From: CAZTHL01 sp964613585 | GTDB taxonomy: Bacteria; Pseudomonadota; Alphaproteobacteria; DSM-16000; Inquilinaceae | Reading direction: 5' to 3' | Length of the DNA: 45,915 nt | NCBI GenBank assembly: GCA_964613585.1 | Contig: CAZTHL010000024.1 | Span: 1 to 45,915 of the forward strand | In this document: piece by piece, positions 7,786-14,957 of the stretch | Layout: each line of letters starts with the position of its first letter | How positions within the stretch are numbered: position 1 is the first letter of the stretch | Notes under the pieces: model-generated | What the model was told of the DNA's origin: nothing | The model's input: the letters and a program-made list of their open reading frames with translations, nothing else | Databases searched by the model: none | Program-made: the position numbers and the translations under genes

Positions 7786-9408
7786 CGCCTGGGCCTGCTC
7801 GCGGAGCACGAACTTCTGCACCTTGCCGGTGGACGTCTTGGGCAGGTCGCCGAACACGACCGTGCGCGGGCACTTGAAGCGGGCGAGGTTGTCCCGGCAG
7901 TAGGTGATGATCTCGTCCTCCGTGGCGCGCGCGCCGGCCTTCAGGGTGACGAAGGCGCACGGCGTCTCGCCCCACCGCTCGTCGGGGCGGGCGACGACCG
8001 CCGCTTCCAGAACGGCGGGGTGGCGGTACAGGACGCCCTCCACCTCGATGGTCGAGATGTTCTCGCCGCCCGAGATGATGATGTCCTTCGAGCGATCCTT
8101 GAGCTCGATATACCCGTTCTCGTGGATGACCCCGAGATCGCCGGTGTGAAACCAGCCACCCTCGAAGGCTTCGCGGGTGGCCTTCGGGTTCTTGAGGTAC
8201 CCCTTCATGGTGATGTTGCCGCGCATGAAGACCTCGCCGATGGTCGCCCCGTCGCGCGGCACCGGCTCGAGCGTGCTGGGATCGGCGACCATGATCGCTT
8301 CCTGCACTGGGTAGGTGACGCCCTGGCGCGCCTTGTAGGCCGCCCGCTCGGCTGAAGGCAGCGCGTCCCACTCCTCATGCCACGCGCACACCACGGCGGG
8401 GCCATAGACCTCGGTCAAGCCGTACACATGGGTGATCCGGAACCCGAGCGCCTCCATGCCCTCGATGACGGCGGCCGGCGGCGCCGCCCCGGCGGTCATC
8501 ATCGACACCGTCTGCGAAAACTCCCGGCGCTCGTTCGCGGGGGCGTTCAGCATGGTGTTCATGACGATGGGCGCGCCGCAGAGGTGGGTGACGCCGTGAT
8601 CGGCCAGCGCGTCATAGATGGTCTTAGCGGTCACCTGGCGCATGCAGACATGGGTGCCGGCCATGGCGGTGACGGTCCACGGAAAGCACCAGCCATTGCA
8701 GTGGAACATGGGCAGCGTCCACAGGTAGATCGGATGCTGTGGCATGGCCCAGGTCATGACATTGCCGACGGCGTTCAGATAGGCGCCGCGATGATGGTAC
8801 ACGACGCCCTTGGGATTGCCCGTGGTTCCCGAAGTGTAGTTGAGGGTGATCGCCTGCCACTCATCCTCCGGCAGCTGCCAGTCGAAGCCCGGGTCGCCTT
8901 CGGCCAGCAGCGTGCTATAGGTCACCTCGCCCAGCCGCATGCCTGAGGTCGCCTGCGGATCCTCGATGTCGACAACGAGGGGTCGCCGCTCGGCGCGCTC
9001 GAGCGCGTCGCGAATCACCGGCGCCAGCTCGGTGTCGGTGATCAGCACCTTCGCCTCGCCGTGGTCGAGCATGAAGGCGATCGCCGCGGCGTCGAGCCGG
9101 ACGTTGAGCGCGTTCAGCACGCCGCCCGCCATCGGCACGGCGAAGGCGCATTCCATTGCCTCGGGAATGTTCGGCGCCATCAAGGCGACGGTGTCGCCGA
9201 TGCCGATGCCGCGCGCGCGCAACGCCGAGGCCAGGCGAACGCAGCGCTCGTAGGTCTCCGCCCAGCTGCGGCGCACCGGCCCGTGCACGACCGCCGGCCG
9301 GTTGGGGAACGTCTCCGCCGTCCGGCGCAGGAAGGAGAGCGGCGAAAGCGGCACATGGTTGGCCGGGGTCTTGTCGAGATCGGTCTCGAACGGGCGGGGA
9401 GCGGGCAT
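7780..9408 (-). CDS. AMP-forming acyl-CoA synthetase (DmdB-like)
   Basis: A 542-residue ANL-superfamily ligase that activates a carboxylic acid to acyl-AMP and then acyl-CoA. It shows the phosphate loop YTSGTTGNPKG (near 175-185), TLPMFHCNGWCFPW, the adenine motif HVYGLTEVYGP, the hinge region GGWFHTGDLG and the catalytic lysine in PKTSTGKVQK near the C terminus. The FHCNGWCFPW segment is typical of the medium-chain / 3-methylmercaptopropionyl-CoA ligase (DmdB) clade; the true substrate is uncertain. The start is the ATG at 9406-9408, preceded by AGGGAGG. No beta-oxidation genes are adjacent. The last codons and stop lie inside a dispersed repeat. Confidence 0.9.
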   Translation of the reverse strand: MPAPRPFETDLDKTPANHVPLSPLSFLRRTAETFPNRPAVVHGPVRRSWAETYERCVRLASALRARGIGIGDTVALMAPNIPEAMECAFAVPMAGGVLNALNVRLDAAAIAFMLDHGEAKVLITDTELAPVIRDALERAERRPLVVDIEDPQATSGMRLGEVTYSTLLAEGDPGFDWQLPEDEWQAITLNYTSGTTGNPKGVVYHHRGAYLNAVGNVMTWAMPQHPIYLWTLPMFHCNGWCFPWTVTAMAGTHVCMRQVTAKTIYDALADHGVTHLCGAPIVMNTMLNAPANERREFSQTVSMMTAGAAPPAAVIEGMEALGFRITHVYGLTEVYGPAVVCAWHEEWDALPSAERAAYKARQGVTYPVQEAIMVADPSTLEPVPRDGATIGEVFMRGNITMKGYLKNPKATREAFEGGWFHTGDLGVIHENGYIELKDRSKDIIISGGENISTIEVEGVLYRHPAVLEAAVVARPDERWGETPCAFVTLKAGARATEDEIITYCRDNLARFKCPRTVVFGDLPKTSTGKVQKFVLREQAQAL

Positions 9409-9592
9409 GGTCGGCGATCCTCCCTGTTGCAGCGGCGCGGCTTGGCCACCCGGCCGCCTGTTTGATCCCTTATAAAACGCAGCCTTCATTGAACCGCAAC
9501 CGTTCGAGAGAGACCCGGTAATTGCGAGATTTGGAATAATCGGCTAAACGCTCGCGCTCTAAGGAAACACACTGACTGCGTTAGAGGATACG

Positions 9593-10390
9593 ATGACAAC
9601 AATTGATGCTGGCAAGCACCTCCTGGCCGCGGCCCTCGCCCTGACCCTTGCGGGCGCTGTTGGAGCGGCGCAGGCGGCCGATCCCGCATCGCTCCAGGAG
9701 GAGTTCGAGGCGGCCGTCGCGGATGCCGAGGTGGCCGAGCCGGACGAGGTGGTCACCACCCTTTTCGCCATCACACCGGGCACGGAAGGCCAGCAGTGGC
9801 GCGGCGAGGGTGACGATCAACAGGTCAAGGTCGTCAGCTGGTTCAGCCGCGGCAAGCTGCAGGCCACGTTCCCGGACCAGGAGGTCGACGCCATCCCGGC
9901 GGAGGCAACGGGCCGCGCGCCGGTCGGCCGCGACGTATGGGTCACCGTCGTGCCCGAGCTGCAGGAATTCTGCCAGGGGCTGGAGCTGACCGGCGACGCG
10001 CTGAAGCAGCGCATGAAGCAGCATCTGGGCTTGAACACGACCTGGACCTATCACGGCTTGGCGGAGCTGTGGGTCGATCCGAACGACGTCAACCGGCCAT
10101 GCGCCGATCCGGAGGTGACGGACACTGCCTGCGAGCTGCCGGGCCCGGCCGATGGCGTGCTCGAGGCCTCGGGGGACGGTTCGGTCGACCAAGCCTACGC
10201 CGACTGGTTCAGCAACATGGAGACGATCTCCTACGGCGACAGCGGCGCGCCGTGGACCCGGCTCGGCTACACCTACGACTGGGGCAACCCGGACAGCGAG
10301 GTCGGCGCCAGCGAGTACGTGCTGGAGTCCGGCGCCCCGGTCACCTTCGCTGCCTTCTACACGCCTGACGAGTATTGCGCGGCGCAGTGA
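9593..10390 (+). CDS. Uncharacterised secreted protein
   Basis: A 265-residue protein of a family I do not recognise. Residues 1-28 form a clear Sec signal peptide (LLAAALALTLAGAVGA core, likely cleaved after AQA). The mature part is acidic and has five cysteines (in EFCQG, RPCADP, DTACEL, DEYCAAQ), several probably disulfide-bonded in the periplasm. No membrane segment or catalytic motif is apparent. A good AGAGGA site precedes the ATG. A degraded copy of its N-terminal mature region lies about 420 bases downstream, which suggests the gene belongs to a small paralogous family. It is monocistronic, with a repeat-derived hairpin after the stop. Confidence 0.82.
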   Translation: MTTIDAGKHLLAAALALTLAGAVGAAQAADPASLQEEFEAAVADAEVAEPDEVVTTLFAITPGTEGQQWRGEGDDQQVKVVSWFSRGKLQATFPDQEVDAIPAEATGRAPVGRDVWVTVVPELQEFCQGLELTGDALKQRMKQHLGLNTTWTYHGLAELWVDPNDVNRPCADPEVTDTACELPGPADGVLEASGDGSVDQAYADWFSNMETISYGDSGAPWTRLGYTYDWGNPDSEVGASEYVLESGAPVTFAAFYTPDEYCAAQ

Positions 10391-10396
10391 TGCCCG

Positions 10397-10499
10397 CGAG
10401 CCAATGGCCTTAAACGTCCGCTCGCGACAGCGCGCCCGGGCGGCGGTAGGGTTGGCGGGCGCGCCCCAGCCAAGCCGGCGAGCCATCTCGTCGGCTCGG
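10397..10499. repeat. GC-rich post-stop repeat family, copy A
   Basis: Starts GCGAGCCAATGGC seven bases after a stop codon, has the shared core GCGCGCCCGGGCGGC and ends CTCGTCGGCTCGG. Within it GCGCGCCCG (10430-10438) and CGGGCGCGC (10456-10464) form a perfect 9-bp stem. The same modules recur at 12290 and 14465. No T tract follows, so any terminator function would be Rho-assisted or indirect. Confidence 0.7.
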
Positions 10500-10804
10500 C
10501 GGTACGAGAAGGCTGCTTCCTTGCCTGGTCTCGGCCGGCGGCCCTCGGCCGCCCGGTCGGCCGGGCCTCATGAGCGACGCCCGACCCGGTCACCGCATCG
10601 TGGACCTAACCATGCTGTCGACGTCGGAGGTCAAGGCCATGTCAGTCGCATCCGCCGAACGTTGTCCGAGGCTCTTGGCGGTGTGCCGAAGGGCACCCTA
10701 TTAAATTCAGCCGCTTTTTCAGGAAGTTGCGAGACGCATTGATCCGGGCATTCCGCCTGCCCAGGTGAGCCCGGTCGCTCGCAGGCGCCGCGCCATCGGG
10801 TTGG

Positions 10805-10960
10805 TCCATGGCGCTGCAGCAGGACTTGAAGTCGGCTATCGAGCATGCCGAGGCGGCCAGACCGGATGAAGGTCGTGACCACGCTCCCCGCCTGCACGTT
10901 CGGAACGTCCCGCCGTGTCGATGCGCAGCGCTGGCAATCTGTGTGGCCTACCGCGCCCTC
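10805..10960 (+). pseudogene. Decayed N-terminal fragment of the secreted-protein paralogue
   Basis: Translation of 10808-10870 gives ALQQDLKSAIEHAEAARPDE, which aligns with ASLQEEFEAAVADAEVAEPDE of the secreted protein encoded at 9593. After a one-base frameshift the match continues as VVTTLPACTFGT against VVTTLFAITPGT, then fades. There is no signal peptide and no continuing frame. It is a frameshifted, truncated relic of a tandem duplication. Confidence 0.65.
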
Positions 10961-11057
10961 GGCGGGGCCGGCGTGGGGGTACAAGGGCGACCGAGGCCGG
11001 CAAATGGGACGGGACGAGGTCGCCTGGTCCCTCGAAACCGTAAGGCTCGTGACAGGT

Positions 11058-11185
11058 TAGAGCGTTCCCGGCTGACGTGGCATCGCCGGCCTGCTTCCTC
11101 GCCCGGCCACCCAACGACCGAAGCTCAGGCTGGCCGGGCGGGCGAGCGGACCGGTGCCGAGTGCGCTTCAGGCGGAAAAGCTCAA
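11058..11185. repeat. Palindromic dispersed element, copy 2 (full length)
   Basis: The left arm TAGAGCGTTCCCGGCTGACG and GGCATCGCCGGCC pair with the inverted right arm ending GGCGGAAAAGCTCAA. The centre (CCCAACGACC, GCTCAGGCTGG) matches the centres of copies 1 and 4. It ends about 40 bases before the alcohol dehydrogenase ATG, so a transcribed copy would fold into a long hairpin in that gene's leader. Confidence 0.8.
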
Positions 11186-11226
11186 GCCAATACGTCGCGA
11201 TTGGCGCGGCAGAGGAGGCCACGCCC

Positions 11227-12243
11227 ATGACGACCTACCGGGTGATGCAGGTGGCGGAGGCGGGAGGGCCGATCGAGCCGGCCGAGCGCGAGCTGGGCGA
11301 GCCTGGGCCGGGCACGGCTCGGGTCCATGTACGCGCCTGCGGCATCTGCCACAGCGATGCCTTCGTGAAGGAGGCGACATACCCGGCCATCGTGCTTCCG
11401 CGGGTGCCGGGGCACGAGGTTGCCGGCGTGGTCGACGCGCTGGGACCGGGCTGCGGCGACTGGATGGTCGGCGACCGGGTCGGCGTCGGCTGGTATGGCG
11501 GCCATTGCACCTGTTGCGGGCCGTGCCGGCGCGGCGATTTCGTGCTGTGCCAGCGGCCGACAATCACCGGGATCACCACGGACGGCGGCTATGGTCATTA
11601 TCTGACCATTCCGGCCCAGGCGCTGGCGCGGATTCCCGCCGGGCTCGACTTCGTCGAGGCGGCCCCGCTCATGTGCGCGGGCATCACCACCTTCAACGCG
11701 CTGCGCAACGCCGGCGCCCGGGGCGGCGATCTGGTCGCGGTGCAGGGCGTTGGCGGGCTCGGTCACCTGGCGATCCAGTTCGCGAGCAGGCTCGGCTTCG
11801 AGACCGTGGCGCTGTCGCGCGGCGTTGACAAGGCCAGGCTGGCCCGCCAGCTGGGCGCGGCGCACGTTGTCGACACGGCCGAGCGCGAGCCAGCGGCCGC
11901 GCTACAGAGGCTCGGTGGAGCCAAGGTGATCCTCGCCACCTCCCCATCGGGCGCATCCCTGTCCGGCCTGGTCGGCGGCCTCGCCAATGACGGTCGGTTG
12001 GTCGTCGCCGGAGCGGGCACCGAGCCGATGCAGGTAGTGCCGGTCGACCTCATCATGGGACGCCGAAGTGTCAGCGGCTGGCCTTCCGGTGTCGCCGCGG
12101 AGTCCGAGGACACACTGGACTTCAGTGATCGGGCAGGGATACGGCCAATAATCGAGACGTTTCCCTTGAGCGAGGCGGGCCGTGCCTATGACCGGATGAT
12201 GAGCAATGAAGCCCCTTTTCGCGTCGTTTTGGCCATGCAATAG
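11227..12243 (+). CDS. Zinc-dependent alcohol dehydrogenase (MDR family)
   Basis: A 338-residue medium-chain dehydrogenase. The catalytic zinc ligands are C41 in CGICHSD, H63-E64 in PGHE, and a cysteine in PLMCAGITTF. Four cysteines in GHCTCCGPCRRGDFVLC form the structural zinc lobe. The Rossmann dinucleotide motif is GVGGLGH. This arrangement and the C-terminal DRMMSNEAPFRVVL fit the bacterial AdhA/propanol-preferring clade, oxidising primary alcohols or reducing aldehydes. The ATG at 11227 has an AGGAGG site; a longer open frame upstream reads through a dispersed repeat. It may supply aldehyde or acid precursors to the propionyl-CoA synthetase downstream, but no operon structure supports that. 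Confidence 0.92.
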   Translation: MTTYRVMQVAEAGGPIEPAERELGEPGPGTARVHVRACGICHSDAFVKEATYPAIVLPRVPGHEVAGVVDALGPGCGDWMVGDRVGVGWYGGHCTCCGPCRRGDFVLCQRPTITGITTDGGYGHYLTIPAQALARIPAGLDFVEAAPLMCAGITTFNALRNAGARGGDLVAVQGVGGLGHLAIQFASRLGFETVALSRGVDKARLARQLGAAHVVDTAEREPAAALQRLGGAKVILATSPSGASLSGLVGGLANDGRLVVAGAGTEPMQVVPVDLIMGRRSVSGWPSGVAAESEDTLDFSDRAGIRPIIETFPLSEAGRAYDRMMSNEAPFRVVLAMQ

Positions 12244-12289
12244 GTTGCCTTGCGCCCATCCGGTGTCTTGCGCCATGGGTCATGCCGGC

Positions 12290-12385
12290 GATCCCATGGC
12301 TTCGGTCGTCGGCTCGGGACGGCGCGCCCGGGCGGCGCAGGGTGCGGGCCCGCCGCCGAGCCGACGAGGCATCACGTCGGCTCGG
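12290..12385. repeat. GC-rich post-stop repeat family, copy B
   Basis: Contains CCATGGCTTCGG, the shared core GGCGCGCCCGGGCGGC and the terminal CACGTCGGCTCGG. GTCGGCTCGG (12308-12317) and CCGAGCCGAC (12356-12365) are exact inverted repeats, giving a long stem that encloses the core. It lies about 50 bases after the alcohol dehydrogenase stop. Confidence 0.65.
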
Positions 12386-12542
12386 CTGCACTAAAGGCCT
12401 GATCTGGCTCAAGGCCGGGGCATGTTGTGTCCCTATAGTCCCGCCCGGCGGCCATTGACCGGTGACCGTGTGTTCGCGCACGCTGCGCTGACGGCAGCGG
12501 CATGAGGCCGCCCGTGGGGGAACACCAAGAACGAGGCATATA

Positions 12543-14459
12543 ATGGGCTCGTACGCCGAGACGCACCGTCGATCGGTGGAGGATCCGGAGGCCTTCTGGG
12601 GAGAGGCGGCCGAGGAGATCGATTGGTACAAGCGCTGGGACAAGGTGCTGGACGACAGCAATCCGCCCTTCTACCGCTGGTTTCCCGGCGCGTTGATGAA
12701 CACCTGCCACAACGCTCTCGACCGTCATGTCGAGCGCGGCCGCGCCGACCAGCCGGCGGTGATTTACGACAGTCCGGTCACCGGGACCGTCCGTTCCTAC
12801 ACCTATCGCGAGTTCCGCGACGAGGTCGCCAAGCTGGCCGGCGCGCTTGACAGCCTCGGCGTCGACAAGGGCGACCGGGTCATCATCTACATGCCGATGA
12901 TCCCCCAGGCGCTCATGGCCATGCTGGCGTGCGCCCGGATCGGCGCCATCCATTCGGTCGTCTTCGGCGGCTTCGCGCCCCATGAGCTGGCCACCCGGAT
13001 CAACGACGCCACGCCCAAGGCGCTGATCTCGGCGTCCTGCGGCATCGAGGGCAAGAAGGTCATCCCCTACAAGCCCATGCTCGACGAGGCGATCGCCCTG
13101 GCGAGCCACAAGCCGCAATCGACGATCATCTTCCAGAGGGAGCAGGCCGCGGCCGAGCTGCAGCCGGGCCGCGACCATGACTGGTCGGCCGTGGTCCGGT
13201 CGGCGGACGCGGTCGGCTGCGTCGCAGTGGAGGCCACCCACCCGCTCTATATCCTTTACACGTCGGGCACCACCGGCCAGCCCAAGGGCATCGTCCGTGA
13301 CAACGGTGGCCACGCGGTGGCGCTCAAGTGGACGATGAAGAACTTTTACAATTGCGAGCCGGGCGAGCCGTTCTGGGCCGCCTCAGATGTCGGCTGGGTG
13401 GTCGGGCACTCCTATATCGTCTACGCGCCGCTCCTGCATGGGGCGACGACCGTGGTGTTCGAGGGCAAGCCGGTCGGCACCCCGGACCCGGGGACGTTCT
13501 GGCGGGTCATCAATCAGCACAAGATCCCGACCATGTTCACCGCGCCGACGGCGTTCCGCGCGATCAAGCGCGAGGATCCGAACGCGGAATTCATGAGCCG
13601 CTACGACCTCTCGCACTTCCGCGCCTTGTTCCTGGCCGGCGAGCGCTCGGATCCCGACACGATCCAGTGGGCCGAGCGCACTCTGAACGCGGCCAGCCAC
13701 CATGCGGTCCCGGTCATCGACCACTGGTGGCAGACCGAGACCGGCTGGGTGATTGCCGGAAACCCGCTCGGCACCGAGCTGTTCCCGGTCAAGTACGGTT
13801 CGGCCTGCAAGCCCGCAGCCGGGTGGGACATCCACGCGCTTGGCACCGATGGCCATGATGTGAAGCCCGGCGACGTCGGCGCGCTGGTGGCCAAGCTGCC
13901 GCTGCCGCCGGGCACGCTCATGACCATCTGGGACGCCGACGACCGCGCGCGGAAGGCCTATTTCGACGAGTTTCCGGGCTACTACATGAGCGGCGACGCC
14001 GGCTTCATCGACGGGGACGGCTACGTCCACGTCATGACCCGGGTGGACGATGTCATCAACGTCGCCGGCCATCGCCTGTCGACCGGCGGCATGGAGGAGA
14101 TCCTCTCGGCCCATCCGGATGTGGCGGAATGCGCGGTGATCGGGGTGCAGGACGAGCTCAAGGGGCAGCTGCCGCTCGGCTTCGTCGTGCTCAAGGCGGG
14201 CGTCACCAAGCCCAGGGAACAGATCGTGCAGGAGTGCGTCGCCATGGTGCGCGAGCAGATCGGCGCCGTGGCCGCGTTCAAGAGCGCCGTGGTGGTCGAC
14301 CGGCTGCCCAAGACCCGCTCGGGCAAGGTGCTGCGCGGCACCATGCGCAAGCTGGCCGACGGCGAGGAGTTCAAGATCCCGGCGACGATCGACGACCCGG
14401 TCATCCTTGACGAGATCGCCGAGGCGCTGCACGGCGTCGGCTACGCCAAACCGGCCTGA
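12543..14459 (+). CDS. prpE: Propionyl-CoA synthetase
   Basis: A 638-residue ANL ligase converting propionate, ATP and CoA to propionyl-CoA. Length and sequence fit PrpE better than acetyl-CoA synthetase: the block after the phosphate loop reads IVRDNGGHAVALKWTMKNFY, diagnostic for PrpE. Other motifs are YTSGTTGQPKG, WWQTETGW (acyl pocket), MSGDAGFIDGDGYVHVMTRV and the catalytic lysine in KTRSGKVLRGTMRK (about K595), the residue acetylated in the family. GAGG lies seven bases before the ATG. No methylcitrate-cycle genes are adjacent, so propionyl-CoA probably feeds methylmalonyl-CoA or carboxylation routes encoded elsewhere. Confidence 0.92.
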   Translation: MGSYAETHRRSVEDPEAFWGEAAEEIDWYKRWDKVLDDSNPPFYRWFPGALMNTCHNALDRHVERGRADQPAVIYDSPVTGTVRSYTYREFRDEVAKLAGALDSLGVDKGDRVIIYMPMIPQALMAMLACARIGAIHSVVFGGFAPHELATRINDATPKALISASCGIEGKKVIPYKPMLDEAIALASHKPQSTIIFQREQAAAELQPGRDHDWSAVVRSADAVGCVAVEATHPLYILYTSGTTGQPKGIVRDNGGHAVALKWTMKNFYNCEPGEPFWAASDVGWVVGHSYIVYAPLLHGATTVVFEGKPVGTPDPGTFWRVINQHKIPTMFTAPTAFRAIKREDPNAEFMSRYDLSHFRALFLAGERSDPDTIQWAERTLNAASHHAVPVIDHWWQTETGWVIAGNPLGTELFPVKYGSACKPAAGWDIHALGTDGHDVKPGDVGALVAKLPLPPGTLMTIWDADDRARKAYFDEFPGYYMSGDAGFIDGDGYVHVMTRVDDVINVAGHRLSTGGMEEILSAHPDVAECAVIGVQDELKGQLPLGFVVLKAGVTKPREQIVQECVAMVREQIGAVAAFKSAVVVDRLPKTRSGKVLRGTMRKLADGEEFKIPATIDDPVILDEIAEALHGVGYAKPA

Positions 14460-14464
14460 TCGCA

Positions 14465-14530
14465 GCGAGCCAATGGCTCCCAGCCATTGGCTCCCGCCGG
14501 CGCGCCCGGGCTCGAGGGCCCGGGCGGCCG
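14465..14530. repeat. GC-rich post-stop repeat family, copy C, with two perfect hairpins
   Basis: Begins GCGAGCCAATGGC six bases after the prpE stop. GAGCCAATGGCT (14467-14478) and its exact inverse (14482-14493) form a 12-bp stem with a 3-nt loop. CGCCCGGGC (14503-14511) and GCCCGGGCG (14518-14526) form a second 9-bp stem. Position suggests transcript 3'-end protection or termination; no T run follows. Confidence 0.75.
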
Positions 14531-14676
14531 AACAGGCGCGAAGCGGCCTCGCCCTGCAACGGAGCCCTTCTGCGATCAGGGTGTTCGTGCGGACCGCGAT
14601 GCGTCCGGACCGGTCCGGCGCGACGTCCAGGAGGACGGCAGCGCGGCCTACCGGCTTTCGTGGCTCGGGCATGGTC

Positions 14677-14790
14677 TCGAGCGTTTCCGGCTCAAGTGGC
14701 ATCGCCGGCATCGCTTCGGGAGGGGGGCGTGGACCCGCAGGGAGGCGACGGGCCGGGCCGCGATTTGCGCTTCGTTCACCATCGCCACGG
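14677..14790. repeat. Palindromic dispersed element, copy 3 (left arm intact, right arm decayed)
   Basis: The left arm GAGCGTTTCCGGCTCAAGTG continues GCATCGCCGGC, a near-perfect match to the other copies. The right side (TTTGCGCTTCGTTCACC) only weakly resembles the expected inverted arm, so the copy looks truncated or mutated. Confidence 0.6.
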
Positions 14791-14957
14791 TAGAGCCGCC
14801 GTTGCGACTGCGGTACCTTCCCTTTAGTGAAGAGCACTGGCTTGGCGAGAGGAAGCTTGGAAGGCCGTCCCAGCGGCTTGGTCACTGGGAGAGAGAAGAG
14901 CACTAGCTATGGAGAGACCGGCCCATCGAGCCTTGAGACGATGCGCCGGCGGAGCGC

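Larger units (their letters stand above)
10391..11226. other. 836-bp non-coding stretch
   Basis: Holds post-stop repeat copy A, the decayed paralogue fragment at 10805-10960 and palindromic element copy 2 at 11058-11185. No intact gene is visible; open frames here have no family-like features and poor start contexts. Confidence 0.7.
14460..14957. other. 498-bp spacer before thrS
   Basis: Contains post-stop repeat copy C, a half or decayed palindromic element (from 14677) and, nearer thrS, a direct repeat of GAAGAGCACT (14827 and 14896) in AT-richer sequence that may hold the thrS promoter or leader. No credible gene is visible. Confidence 0.6.

Noticed and set aside
10631..10984. Minus-strand frame in the 10.4-11.2 kb spacer
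   Set aside because: It is antisense to the decayed paralogue, and its composition is unlike the neighbouring proteins.
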